Origin: Pseudescherichia sp039594205
GTDB lineage: Bacteria > Pseudomonadota > Gammaproteobacteria > Enterobacterales > Enterobacteriaceae
NCBI GenBank assembly: GCA_039594205.1
Contig: JBCNNW010000118.1
Location: 1 to 10,850 of the forward strand
Length of the DNA stretch: 10,850 bases
Direction of reading: 5' to 3'
The position numbers were made by a program, and so were the translations under genes. The notes beneath the pieces are model-generated. The model was given only the letters and a program-made list of their open reading frames with translations, had not been told where the DNA came from and ran no database searches. Each line of letters starts with the position of its first letter. Position 1 is the stretch's first letter. Shown here one piece after another: positions 1 through 6,943 of the stretch.

Positions 1-894
1 GCGCAGGGCCACGTAGACCGGCACGTTGTCCACCACCGACGCGTCCGGATCGACCTTCAGCGGGTGCATCAGCCCCGGTGACTCAATCACCAGACCATCC
101 TCCTGGCGATCCTTCAGCACGCCTTCGAAGACGTTCACCGAGCCGATAAACTCCGCGCTGTAGCGGGTAGTCGGATGCTCGTAAATCTCCTCCGGTTCGC
201 CGATCTGCACAAACTTACCGCGGTTCATGATCGCGATACGCCCGGCCATAGTCATCGCCTCTTCCTGATCGTGGGTCACCATCACGCAGGTTACCCCTAC
301 CCGCTCAAGAATATCGACCACCTCCAGCTGCATCCGGTCGCGCAGCTTCTTGTCCAGCGCACCCATCGGCTCGTCGAGCAGCAGCAGCTTCGGCCGCTTC
401 GCCAGGCTGCGGGCCAGCGCCACGCGCTGACGCTGACCGCCAGAGAGCTGGTGCGGCTTGCGTTTAGCAAACTCGCTCATATGCACGAGGCCCAGCATCT
501 CCGCCACCCGACTGGCAATCTCCGCCTTCGGCAGCTTGTCCTGCTTCAGGCCGAAGGCGATGTTCTGCTCTACGGTCATGTGCGGGAAGAGCGCATAGGA
601 CTGGAACATCATATTGATGGGGCGAAGATAGGGGGGAACGTGGGCCAGATCGACGCCGTCCAGCATAATCTGCCCGGTGGTGGGCTGTTCGAAGCCCGCC
701 AGCATACGCAGCAGGGTCGATTTACCGCAGCCGGACGCACCCAGCAGGGCAAAAATCTCACCCTTGTAGATGGTCAGGTTGACGTCATCCACGGCGTGTT
801 GACCATCAAACGATTTGGTCAGGTTGCGTATTTCCAGCAGCGGCGTCAGCGCCTTACGAGGTTTCGCCTGTGGGCGGGGGGTTGCGTCATTCAC
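1..894 (-). CDS. potG: Putrescine ABC transporter ATP-binding subunit PotG (partial, 3' end outside window)
   Basis: This is the cytoplasmic ATPase that powers putrescine import through the PotH/PotI membrane channel, fed by PotF. The first 298 codons are present; E. coli PotG has about 377 residues, so roughly 80 C-terminal residues lie beyond position 1. The translation shows a Walker A motif GASGCGKST starting at residue 52, the ABC signature LSGGQRQRV, the Walker B motif LLLLDEP and the H-loop VMVTHDQEE, followed by the start of the regulatory C-terminal domain typical of the PotA/MalK group. I chose a GTG start at 894: it gives VNDATPRPQAK, which lines up with E. coli MNDAIPRPQAK, and GGAG lies 8 bases before it. 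An in-frame ATG at this site is not available; the ATG at 890 is in another frame. It follows potF by 89 bases, so the two are probably cotranscribed. Confidence 0.96.
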   Translation of the reverse strand, partial: MNDATPRPQAKPRKALTPLLEIRNLTKSFDGQHAVDDVNLTIYKGEIFALLGASGCGKSTLLRMLAGFEQPTTGQIMLDGVDLAHVPPYLRPINMMFQSYALFPHMTVEQNIAFGLKQDKLPKAEIASRVAEMLGLVHMSEFAKRKPHQLSGGQRQRVALARSLAKRPKLLLLDEPMGALDKKLRDRMQLEVVDILERVGVTCVMVTHDQEEAMTMAGRIAIMNRGKFVQIGEPEEIYEHPTTRYSAEFIGSVNVFEGVLKDRQEDGLVIESPGLMHPLKVDPDASVVDNVPVYVALR

Positions 895-950
895 GGGATG
901 CTCTCCGGCATACAGATATACAGGTGCAAATGCACTAAAACGGTGCCTGA

Positions 951-978
951 TGACCGGTGGCGCGAACGCCACCGGCCA
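951..978 (-). other. Intercistronic UUCG-capped hairpin between potF and potG
   Basis: On the coding (minus) strand the transcript would form a 12-pair stem (positions 978-967 against 962-951, one G-U pair) closed by a UUCG tetraloop, a very stable RNA hairpin. It starts 6 bases after the potF stop codon. No U-tract follows, so it does not look like a standard intrinsic terminator. In binding-protein transport operons such hairpins commonly protect the upstream message from 3' exonucleases, giving more binding protein than ATPase. That role here is inference. Confidence 0.8.
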
Positions 979-983
979 GGGTC

Positions 984-2093
984 TTATTTACCGCTCTTCA
1001 CTTTGGTCCACGCGCGGGTTCTTACGCGGTCAATTTTCGGCTCCTGCACCTTCAGGGTGAAGAGCTTGGCGAAGACATCCGCCGGCGGGAAGATGGCCGG
1101 GTTCTCGCGAACTTCAGCGCTGATCAGCGGCACGGAGGCCTTATTGCCGTTTGCATAGAAGACATGGTCGCTGATATGGGCAATAACGTCCGGACGCATC
1201 AGGTAGTTGAGGAACTGATAGGCTTCCTCTTTGTTTTTGGCATCTTTCGGCATGGCGAAGACGTCAAAGAAGGCCAGTGCCCCCTCTTTTGGAATGATAT
1301 AGGAGACGTTAACGCCGTTTTTCGCCTCTTTCGCCCGGTTCGCCGCCTGCCAGACATCCCCTGCCCAGCCAATGGCTACGCAGATGTCACCGTTGGCCAG
1401 ATCGTTAATGTACTGGGAGGAGTGGAAGTAGCGGATATTTGGCCGCAGCTTCAGCAACAGATCGGTCGCCGGGCCGGTGTAGTCGTCCGCCTTGCTGCTG
1501 TTAGGATCTTTGCCCAGATAGTTCAGCACGGTAGCGAAAATCTCCTCCGGCGCATCGAGGAAGGAGACGCCGCAGCTCTTCAGCTTTTCAAGGTTTTCTG
1601 GCTTCAGCACTACATCCCAGCTGTCAACAGGCACGTCGCCCAGCACGGCTTTGACCTTATCGACGTTATAGCCGATACCGGTGGTTGCCCACAGGTACGG
1701 CATCGCGTATTTGTTCTCAGGATCGTGCTTCGCCACCAGCTTGAGCACTTCCGGATCCATGTTCTTCCAGTTTGGCAGCTTGCTCTTATCCAGCGGCTGG
1801 AACACGCCCGCGGTCAGCTGACGCTCCAGGAAGCTGGCTGAAGGCACCACCAGATCGAAACCGGTGCTGCCCGCCATCAGCTTGCCTTCCAGCACCTCGT
1901 TGGAGTCGAACACGTCGTACACAACCTTGATACCGGTCTCTTTCTCAAAGTTCGCCACCGTGTCCGGGGCAATATAATCAGACCAGTTATATACGTGCAG
2001 CGTCTTTTGCTCGGCGGCCAGCGTGCCGGCGGAGACCGCCATCAGCGCACCCGCTACCAGACCGGACAACCATTTTTTACTCAGGGTGGTCAT
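984..2093 (-). CDS. potF: Periplasmic putrescine-binding protein PotF
   Basis: This 369-residue protein captures putrescine in the periplasm for the PotGHI importer. A signal peptide is visible: KK near the start, a hydrophobic core at about residues 10-25, and an Ala-rich cleavage region before AEQKT. Residues that contact the ligand in E. coli PotF are in place: W37, S38, D39 and S85, then, shifted by one, E184, W243, D246 and D277 (E. coli E185, W244, D247, D278). This implies a single-residue deletion relative to E. coli somewhere between 85 and 184. The ATG has AAGGA 7 bases upstream (minus strand). The gene is first in the potFG(HI) operon. A sigma-54-like promoter about 60 bases upstream suggests nitrogen control. 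Identity is secure from the whole-length match to the E. coli protein. Confidence 0.97.
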   Translation of the reverse strand: MTTLSKKWLSGLVAGALMAVSAGTLAAEQKTLHVYNWSDYIAPDTVANFEKETGIKVVYDVFDSNEVLEGKLMAGSTGFDLVVPSASFLERQLTAGVFQPLDKSKLPNWKNMDPEVLKLVAKHDPENKYAMPYLWATTGIGYNVDKVKAVLGDVPVDSWDVVLKPENLEKLKSCGVSFLDAPEEIFATVLNYLGKDPNSSKADDYTGPATDLLLKLRPNIRYFHSSQYINDLANGDICVAIGWAGDVWQAANRAKEAKNGVNVSYIIPKEGALAFFDVFAMPKDAKNKEEAYQFLNYLMRPDVIAHISDHVFYANGNKASVPLISAEVRENPAIFPPADVFAKLFTLKVQEPKIDRVRTRAWTKVKSGK

Positions 2094-2151
2094 ATCTCAT
2101 TCCTTCTGGAAAGCTCGTGAATATACGAACTAAATATACGCATTAAAGATA

Positions 2152-2168
2152 TGCAAGAATCGTGCATA
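2152..2168 (-). promoter_or_regulatory. Sigma-54-like (-24/-12) promoter of potF
   Basis: On the minus strand TATGCACGATTCTTGCA matches the RpoN consensus YTGGCACGN4TTGCW at all specified positions except the second and third (TGG is ATG here, so the -24 element is TG rather than GG). The 10-base spacing between the -24 and -12 dinucleotides is exact. It lies 58 bases before the potF start. Nitrogen-regulated transcription of potF by NtrC and sigma-54 is reported for E. coli to my knowledge. I did not find a clear upstream NtrC dyad here. Confidence 0.6.
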
Positions 2169-2189
2169 CTTTATCACTCTGCACAGCTT

Positions 2190-2213
2190 CGGGTATGAGA
2201 CGCCACCCGGCAG
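2190..2213. repeat. Degraded REP-like hairpin sequence
   Basis: On the minus strand this reads TGCCGGGTGGCG followed by TCTCATACCCG, with a 5-pair CGGGT/ACCCG stem. It resembles half of an enterobacterial REP element of the TGCCGGGTGGCG type but lacks the usual GGCCTAC end. It could also be chance GC-rich sequence. Confidence 0.35.
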
Positions 2214-2214
2214 A

Positions 2215-2238
2215 CGCTGCAAGCTTTTTAAAGCAGCG
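2215..2238. other. Inverted repeat upstream of potF
   Basis: CGCTGC at 2215-2220 and GCAGCG at 2233-2238 form a 6-pair stem around AAGCTTTTTAAA. An alternative inner pairing is GCTTT with AAAGC. No U-tract follows on either strand. It lies upstream of the sigma-54-like promoter, where an activator would bind, but does not match the NtrC consensus. Confidence 0.3.
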
Positions 2239-2353
2239 CAAGAATAACTGTAGCCAGGGTTAGAGGCTATAGGTCAGGTTAAAAACCGGGTTTTATCAAT
2301 TTTTTATTCACTCTTTGTCTATACGATAGCCCGATAGCGCCATCATGGCGGTG

Positions 2354-2374
2354 AATAAAACTGCCGGGAGGCAG
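2354..2374 (-). terminator. Intrinsic terminator after ybjN
   Basis: Read on the minus strand, CTGCC and GGCAG (2374-2370 and 2365-2361) form a 5-pair stem around a TCCC loop, directly followed by TTTTATT. It lies 69 bases after the ybjN stop and would separate ybjN from potF transcription. Confidence 0.65.
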
Positions 2375-2442
2375 GAAAAGCAGAATAAAAACGGGGAGGA
2401 GTGCAGCCGCTATGGCAGCGACTGCGCTTATGTCATAAAGGT

Positions 2443-2922
2443 TTAGTGGAGAAAATTGCGCACCGTTTCACCGGCAACCGCCTCATCTTCCTCAGCATTA
2501 AATAGCAGCTGCTGCGCGCAGGCTTCGAGGATTACCATGGAGACCTGCTCTTCGCTGTGGCGCATAAACCAGCCAAACTGCGTCAGATTCACCCCAGGGG
2601 CGGCGAACAGCGACTGGCACACCACCAGCTTCGGCAGATTATCATCCTGAATGTCGAGGAAGGCTTTTATCGTCAGCGAGCTGGCGTTAATTGCAGAGAG
2701 ATCGGCCGCCAGCGCCAGCAGCGCCGAGGGCTTGACCTCTGCCATCGCGGAGAAGAGAACAATGTCGTCAACCAGATCGATCTTGGCGTCGTAGATGCCG
2801 TCAAAGTTTTGCATATGCGGCAGGTGTAGCGCCTGGCAGGTGTCACACTCATAAAAACTGATGCCCAGCTCGTCAAGCCAATGACGCAAGGTGTCCAGAC
2901 TGGGTACGACGAGTGAATCCAT
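2443..2922 (-). CDS. ybjN: YbjN family protein (stress/motility-related regulator)
   Basis: This 159-residue protein matches E. coli YbjN (158 residues) along its length, for example LVVPSLDTLRHWLDELG at the N-terminus, QALHLPHMQNFDG, and FSAMAEVKPSALLALAADLS in the middle. The last 20 or so residues differ from E. coli. It belongs to the YbjN family, a small alpha/beta soluble protein. In E. coli, altered YbjN levels affect motility, biofilm and stress phenotypes, and the Erwinia amylovora homologue AmyR represses exopolysaccharide production. The biochemical function is not known. I chose the ATG at 2922 because it gives MDSLVVP, aligned with E. coli MTSLVVP, and has AGAGGT about 10 bases upstream. 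Upstream in-frame codons run through a hairpin and U-tract and look like leader. It follows rimK by 87 bases. Confidence 0.94.
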   Translation of the reverse strand: MDSLVVPSLDTLRHWLDELGISFYECDTCQALHLPHMQNFDGIYDAKIDLVDDIVLFSAMAEVKPSALLALAADLSAINASSLTIKAFLDIQDDNLPKLVVCQSLFAAPGVNLTQFGWFMRHSEEQVSMVILEACAQQLLFNAEEDEAVAGETVRNFLH

Positions 2923-2941
2923 AATAGGGGGTGACCTCTGT

Positions 2942-2971
2942 AAAAAAATTTGCGGGCATAGCTTACGCAAA
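2942..2971 (-). terminator. Terminator-like hairpin in the rimK–ybjN gap
   Basis: On the minus strand TTTGCG (2971-2966), an 11-base loop and CGCAAA (2954-2949) are followed at once by seven Ts (2948-2942), then the ybjN ribosome binding site. The stem is only half GC. It may end rimK transcription partially, or attenuate ybjN. No strong promoter is visible between it and rimK. Confidence 0.45.
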
Positions 2972-3009
2972 AAACGCCCTGTATACCATTTATACTGCCG
3001 GAAAAGCGC

Positions 3010-3912
3010 CTAGCCACCCGTTTTCAGACAAAAGCCGGGGGTAGCCTGCTGCTCGATCCAGGCAATCATCTTCCCGGCGATGTCGACCCCGGTTGTCTTC
3101 TCAATGCCCTCAAGGCCCGGCGAGGCGTTGACCTCCATCACCAGCGGCCCGCGATCGGCACGCAGAATATCGACTCCGGCCACGTCCAGCCCGAGGGTGC
3201 GCGCCGCCAGCAGGGCCATCTCCCGCTCGCGCAGGGTAATGTTGGCCACCGTCGCCACGCCGCCACGGTGCAGGTTGGAGCGGAAATCGCCCTCTTTCGC
3301 CCGCCGCTCAATGGCGGCCACCACCTCATCTCCCACAACGAGACAGCGAATATCGCACCCCTTCGCCTCTTTAATATACTCCTGCACCAGGATGTGGGCG
3401 TTCAGGCCGCGAAAGGCGTCAATCACGCTCTCTGCCGCCTGGCGCGTCTCTGCCAGCACCACGCCGATGCCCTGGGTGCCCTCTACCAGCTTGACCACCA
3501 GCGGCGCGCCGCCGACCATGTCGATAAGATCGCTGGTGTCATCCGGGGAGTGGGCAATGCCGGTGACCGGCAGATCGATTCCCTGACGCGCCAGCAGCTG
3601 CAGCGAGCGCAGTTTATCTCTGGCACGAGTAATGGCGACGGACTCATTGAGGGGGTAGCTGCCGAGCAGCTCAAACTGGCGCAGCGCCGCCGTACCGTAG
3701 AAGGTGATTGCGGAGCCAATGCGCGGGATCACGGCATCAAAGTAAGGGAGCTGGCGGCCCTGGTAGTGAATCGACGAGGCCGCCGGGCTGATGTTCATAT
3801 AGCAGGAGAGCGGATCGAGGATCTCGATAGTATGGCCCCGCTGCACCGCCGCGTCACGCAGGCGTTTACATGAATAGAGCGTTCCATCCCGGGACAAAAT
3901 GGCAATTTTCAC
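3010..3912 (-). CDS. rimK: Ribosomal protein S6 L-glutamate ligase RimK
   Basis: RimK is an ATP-grasp ligase that adds glutamate residues to the C-terminus of ribosomal protein S6 and can also make poly-alpha-glutamate. The 300-residue length equals E. coli RimK and most of the sequence matches. The ATP-grasp signatures are present: LVVKLVEGTQGIGV with the ATP-binding lysine near residue 141, and MEVNASPG at 259-266 carrying the metal ligands E260 and N262 known from the E. coli enzyme. The start is GTG at 3912 (GTG AAA ATT GCC), preceded by GAGAGGTGCAG. In E. coli rimK is the third gene of ybjC-nfsA-rimK-ybjN. Here it faces grxA directly, so it must have its own promoter in the 209-base gap. 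Confidence 0.97.
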   Translation of the reverse strand: MKIAILSRDGTLYSCKRLRDAAVQRGHTIEILDPLSCYMNISPAASSIHYQGRQLPYFDAVIPRIGSAITFYGTAALRQFELLGSYPLNESVAITRARDKLRSLQLLARQGIDLPVTGIAHSPDDTSDLIDMVGGAPLVVKLVEGTQGIGVVLAETRQAAESVIDAFRGLNAHILVQEYIKEAKGCDIRCLVVGDEVVAAIERRAKEGDFRSNLHRGGVATVANITLREREMALLAARTLGLDVAGVDILRADRGPLVMEVNASPGLEGIEKTTGVDIAGKMIAWIEQQATPGFCLKTGG

Positions 3913-3953
3913 CCTGCACCTCTCTACAATGGCAGTGTCACAGCTGCCCCGCT

Positions 3954-3959
3954 ATCATA
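3954..3959 (-). promoter_or_regulatory. Possible -10 element of a rimK promoter
   Basis: TATGAT on the minus strand lies 42 bases before the rimK start, with only a weak -35 candidate (TTCATC) 17 bases upstream. It is offered because rimK has lost its usual upstream neighbours and needs a promoter in this gap. Confidence 0.3.
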
Positions 3960-4058
3960 CACGCAGCGAGACGCAGGATGAACGGGATTTATCGCCTCGC
4001 CCTGATTTGGCGAAACATAGCCTGTTGGCATTGAAACGACAGGCAAAACCTTCTTTCT

Positions 4059-4073
4059 ATTACCTGAGGTAAT
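4059..4073. promoter_or_regulatory. Perfect inverted repeat upstream of grxA
   Basis: ATTACC-TGA-GGTAAT is a perfect 6+6 dyad with a 3-base spacer, 48 bases before the grxA start and 146 bases before the rimK start. It could be an operator for either gene. It does not match the OxyR consensus (ATAG and CTAT half-sites), although grxA is an OxyR target in E. coli. The regulator is unknown. Confidence 0.4.
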
Positions 4074-4121
4074 CGGCATCATACCCTTATTCGCTGTCTG
4101 GCTTAACGTTAAGGAGAGAGT

Positions 4122-4391
4122 ATGTTCGCTGTTATCTTCGGACGCCCCGGCTGTCCGTACTGCGTACGCGCAAAAGAACTTGCAGATAAACTGAGCACCG
4201 AGCGTGACGACTTTAGCTATCGCTATGTCGATATTCATGCGGAAGGGATCACCAAAGCCGATCTGGAAAAGACCGTAGGCAAACCGGTTGAAACCGTGCC
4301 GCAGATCTTCCTCGATCAGAAGCACATCGGTGGCTGCACCGACTTTGAAGCCTATGCCAAAGCGCATCTGGGCCTCTTTGCCGAGCAGTGA
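4122..4391 (+). CDS. grxA: Glutaredoxin 1 (GrxA)
   Basis: This small cytoplasmic thiol-disulfide oxidoreductase uses glutathione to reduce ribonucleotide reductase, PAPS reductase and mixed disulfides. The 89-residue sequence has the dithiol active site CPYC at residues 11-14 within GRPGCPYCVRAKELA, the conserved cis-proline segment TVPQIF, and the glutathione-contact GG-TDF motif near the C-terminus. Relative to E. coli (85 residues) the tail is four residues longer, and the Tyr of GGYTDF is Cys (IGGCTDF), giving a third cysteine. The ATG has AAGGAG five bases upstream. The gene converges with ybjM 15 bases away and diverges from rimK. Confidence 0.96.
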   Translation: MFAVIFGRPGCPYCVRAKELADKLSTERDDFSYRYVDIHAEGITKADLEKTVGKPVETVPQIFLDQKHIGGCTDFEAYAKAHLGLFAEQ

Positions 4392-4399
4392 GCACGCCT

Positions 4400-4420
4400 G
4401 GGGGCGTTAGTTGCGCCCCC
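4400..4420. terminator. Possible shared terminator hairpin between grxA and ybjM
   Basis: GGGGGCG (4400-4406) and CGCCCCC (4414-4420) form a perfect 7-pair, GC-rich stem with a 7-base loop. It begins 8 bases after the grxA stop, and the ybjM stop codon (4409-4407) falls in the loop. Neither strand has a U-tract, so it is either a weak bidirectional terminator or a 3' RNA stabiliser. Confidence 0.45.
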
Positions 4421-4778
4421 GCCTCACCAGCAGGCTACGAATAAACAGATAGCAGAGTGCGCCCAGCGCACACCAGAACACCGCGCTGAATAGCCACGCC
4501 ATCTCCTGCCAGACCGAACGTATTGGCGTCATAAAGAGCAGCATCACCACAAAGCAGACCGTTGCGCCCAGCATCGCCCCGACTACCGGCAGCACCACGC
4601 GACGCTTTGTTGAGACAAAGCTGGCTACCGCGCCAGGAATGATAAAAAAGAGCAGCCCCAGTTCAGGATGACCAGCTGGCTGAAATGCCCCTCTGACATT
4701 CAATATATGTGACAGGTAGACCACAATAAAAAGCAGGAAGCAGCAAAAAGCGCCCGCCCAACCACGTTTAGACCTCAA
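4407..4778 (-). CDS. ybjM: Inner membrane protein YbjM
   Basis: This 123-residue hydrophobic protein matches E. coli YbjM (about 125 residues): RWAGA near the start, GAFQPAGHPELGLLFFI, then PGAVASF, and WQEMAWLFSAVFWCALGALC toward the end. Four membrane helices can be drawn at about residues 9-27, 42-58, 66-84 and 93-113, with a basic tail. Function is unknown in E. coli as well. The start codon is TTG at 4778, supported by AGGAGG five bases upstream and by the register of the N-terminus with E. coli MKHKQRWAG. No ATG or GTG gives a comparable start. It is convergent with grxA and divergent from ybjL. Confidence 0.92.
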   Translation of the reverse strand: MRSKRGWAGAFCCFLLFIVVYLSHILNVRGAFQPAGHPELGLLFFIIPGAVASFVSTKRRVVLPVVGAMLGATVCFVVMLLFMTPIRSVWQEMAWLFSAVFWCALGALCYLFIRSLLVRRGRN

Positions 4779-5062
4779 ATAATCCTCCTGACATCGTCTC
4801 TATCGAACATTTCTTCGCCCCAAAGGAACGTCCGGTTTGATAAAGCAGTGTGGCAATCCTTGCCCAAAAAGCACCCACGCGAATGCACGATTCTTAGCTA
4901 GCCGTTGTTTATCAATACGATTAAACTAACGGCCTGATCTGTTTTGCGGTTATTGTTTTGTTTTGCTGCAGCGTGACCTTCAGGCCCGCTGAGATAGAGA
5001 AAACATTAGCGTAAATCACCATTTCTTTCAACAGCTTACTAGTAAACAAGAAGTTAGCCTCC

Positions 5063-6748
5063 GTGAATATAAACGTCGCAGATTTGTTAAATGGGAATTA
5101 CATACTGTTATTATTTGTGGTGCTGGCGCTGGGCCTGTGCCTGGGAAAATTACGGTTAGGTTCAGTACAACTTGGTAATTCCATTGGCGTTTTAGTGGTT
5201 TCGCTATTATTAGGCCAGCAGCATTTCGCCATTAACACCGATGCCCTGAACCTGGGCTTTATGCTGTTTATTTTTTGCGTTGGCGTAGAAGCCGGTCCCA
5301 ACTTTTTTTCAATTTTCTTTCGCGACGGCAAAAATTACCTGATGCTGGCCCTGGTCATGGTCGGCAGTGCGCTGCTGATTGCGCTGGGGCTGGGCAAACT
5401 GTTTGGCTGGGATATCGGCCTCACCGCCGGGATGCTGGCAGGCTCGATGACCTCTACCCCGGTGCTGGTGGGTGCGGGGGATACGCTGCGTCATCTGGGC
5501 ATGCCCAGCGGCCAGCTCACCACTGCGCTGGATCATCTCAGTCTCGGCTACGCCCTGACCTATCTTATTGGTCTGGTTAGCCTGATCTTTGGCGCGCGCT
5601 ATATGCCGAAGCTGCAGCATCAGGATCTGCAGACCAGCGCCCAGCAGATTGCCCGCGAGCGCGGTCTCGACAACGATGCTAACCGCAAGGTCTACCTGCC
5701 GGTGATCCGCGCTTATCGCGTGGGGCCGGAGCTGGTGGCCTGGGCCGACGGTAAAAACCTGCGCGAGCTGGGCATTTATCGTCAAACCGGCTGCTATATC
5801 GAGCGTATTCGTCGCAACGGCATCCTGGCGACCCCGGACGGCGATGCGGTTCTGCAGATGGGAGATGAGATCTCGCTGGTGGGCTACCCTGACGCCCATG
5901 CCCGCCTCGATCCCAGCTTCCGTAACGGCAAAGAGGTGTTTGACCGTGACCTGCTCGACATGCGTATCGTCACCGAAGAGATCGTAGTGAAGAACCACAA
6001 CGTGGTGGGTCGCCGCCTCGCCCAGCTCAAGCTCACCGACCACGGCTGCTTTTTAAATCGGGTGATCCGCAGCCAGATCGAGATGCCGATCGACGACAGC
6101 ATCGTGCTCAACAAAGGCGACGTGTTGCAGGTCAGCGGCGACGCGCGACGGGTGAAAACCATCGCCGACCGCATCGGCTTTATCTCGATTCACAGCCAGG
6201 TGACCGACCTGCTGGCCTTCTGCGCCTTCTTTATCGTCGGCCTGATGATCGGCATGATCACCTTCCAGTTCAGCTCGTTTAGCTTCGGCATCGGTAACGC
6301 GGCAGGTCTGCTGTTTGCCGGGATCATGCTCGGCTTCTTGCGTGCCAACCACCCCACCTTCGGCTACATCCCACAGGGGGCGCTGAACATGGTGAAGGAG
6401 TTTGGCCTGATGGTCTTTATGGCGGGCGTTGGCCTGAGCGCCGGGAGCGGCATCGGCCACGGTCTGGGCGCGGTGGGTGGCCAGATGCTGGTGGCCGGGC
6501 TGCTGGTGAGCCTGGTGCCGGTAGTGATCTGCTTCCTGTTTGGCGCTTACGTGCTGCGCATGAACCGAGCCATGCTATTTGGCGCGATGATGGGAGCACG
6601 CACCTGCGCTCCGGCAATGGAGATTATCAGCGACACTGCGCGAAGCAACATCCCCGCGCTCGGCTACGCGGGCACCTACGCCATCGCCAACGTGCTGCTA
6701 ACTCTGGCCGGGACGCTGATCATCATCATCTGGCCCGGCCTCGGATAA
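5063..6748 (+). CDS. ybjL: AspT/YidE/YbjL-type amino acid transporter YbjL
   Basis: This is a 561-residue inner-membrane carrier of the aspartate:alanine exchanger (AAEx) family, the same length as E. coli YbjL and nearly identical over most of it. An N-terminal membrane block (about residues 10-185, including VLALGLCLGKLRLG and the conserved GMLAGSMTSTPVLVGAGDT) is followed by two cytoplasmic RCK_C/TrkA_C domains at about 200-375, then a second membrane block (about 385-560) with GARTCAPAMEII, the repeat counterpart of the first motif. E. coli YbjL has been linked to glutamate/aspartate export; the physiological substrate is not settled to my knowledge. The start is GTG (GTG AAT ATA AAC), matching E. 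coli MNINVA, with only a weak Shine-Dalgarno (AAGAAG, far upstream). About 284 bases without a gene separate it from ybjM. Confidence 0.96.
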   Translation: MNINVADLLNGNYILLLFVVLALGLCLGKLRLGSVQLGNSIGVLVVSLLLGQQHFAINTDALNLGFMLFIFCVGVEAGPNFFSIFFRDGKNYLMLALVMVGSALLIALGLGKLFGWDIGLTAGMLAGSMTSTPVLVGAGDTLRHLGMPSGQLTTALDHLSLGYALTYLIGLVSLIFGARYMPKLQHQDLQTSAQQIARERGLDNDANRKVYLPVIRAYRVGPELVAWADGKNLRELGIYRQTGCYIERIRRNGILATPDGDAVLQMGDEISLVGYPDAHARLDPSFRNGKEVFDRDLLDMRIVTEEIVVKNHNVVGRRLAQLKLTDHGCFLNRVIRSQIEMPIDDSIVLNKGDVLQVSGDARRVKTIADRIGFISIHSQVTDLLAFCAFFIVGLMIGMITFQFSSFSFGIGNAAGLLFAGIMLGFLRANHPTFGYIPQGALNMVKEFGLMVFMAGVGLSAGSGIGHGLGAVGGQMLVAGLLVSLVPVVICFLFGAYVLRMNRAMLFGAMMGARTCAPAMEIISDTARSNIPALGYAGTYAIANVLLTLAGTLIIIIWPGLG

Positions 6749-6790
6749 CTCTGAAGATAGGCGGTTGCGTAAAAATTTTCTGGCATCACG

Positions 6791-6824
6791 CGAACTTTTT
6801 ATAGAAGTGCCAGTCATAACTAGT
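6791..6824 (+). promoter_or_regulatory. Sigma-E promoter of rybB
   Basis: GAACTT at 6792-6797 matches the sigma-E -35 core (GGAACTT) and TCATAA at 6814-6819 the -10 (TCTAA-like), with a 16-base spacer. The rybB start G at 6825 is 6 bases after the -10. RybB is a known sigma-E regulon member, so envelope stress should switch it on. Confidence 0.85.
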
Positions 6825-6904
6825 GCCACTGCTTTTCTTTGATGTCCCCATTTTGTGGAGCCCATCAACCCCGCCATCTTTGGTTCAAGGTTGATGGGTT
6901 TTTT
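6825..6904 (+). ncRNA. rybB: RybB small regulatory RNA
   Basis: The sequence matches E. coli/Salmonella RybB from its 5' end GCCACTGCTTTTCTTTGATG through to the terminator, with changes mainly in the terminator loop (CCATCTTTGG where E. coli has CCATTTCGG). The 5' end, the seed that pairs with omp mRNAs through Hfq, is unchanged. The terminator is a 10-pair stem CCCATCAACC/GGTTGATGGG (6861-6870 and 6889-6898) followed by six Ts, then G and six more Ts. RybB is induced by sigma-E and lowers outer-membrane porin synthesis. As in E. coli it lies directly downstream of ybjL on the same strand. Its other usual neighbour, rcdA, is absent. Confidence 0.96.
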
Positions 6905-6943
6905 GTTTTTTGGGGGGTGGGATAAACCTTCAGACTATGACTG

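Larger units (their letters stand above)
2094..2442. other. Gene-free interval between ybjN and potF
   Basis: No convincing coding sequence is seen in these 349 bases. The interval holds the potF ribosome binding site and sigma-54-like promoter, a REP-like hairpin, an inverted repeat at 2215-2238, a second small dyad CGCCATCATGGCG at 2338-2350, and the ybjN terminator. The part from 2281 to 2330 is AT-rich. Confidence 0.6.

Noticed and set aside
175..1158. Long plus-strand open frame of 327 codons across potG and potF
   Set aside because: It is antisense to two well-matched genes, has a low-complexity Gln/His/Arg-rich composition and no ribosome binding site. It is a GC-driven shadow.
2923..2970. 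Upstream in-frame extension of ybjN to 2970
   Set aside because: The extension would run through a hairpin and poly-U leader, has no counterpart in E. coli YbjN, and the ATG at 2922 has a proper ribosome binding site.
4008..4060. ATAG and CTAT elements before grxA as an OxyR site
   Set aside because: The half-sites do not have the spacing or internal bases of the OxyR consensus, so I could not support an OxyR call despite expectation from E. coli.
4851..4866. TGGCAATCCTTGCC as a sigma-54 promoter for ybjL
   Set aside because: The GG and GC dinucleotides are 8 bases apart instead of the required 10. The sequence is simply a short inverted repeat.
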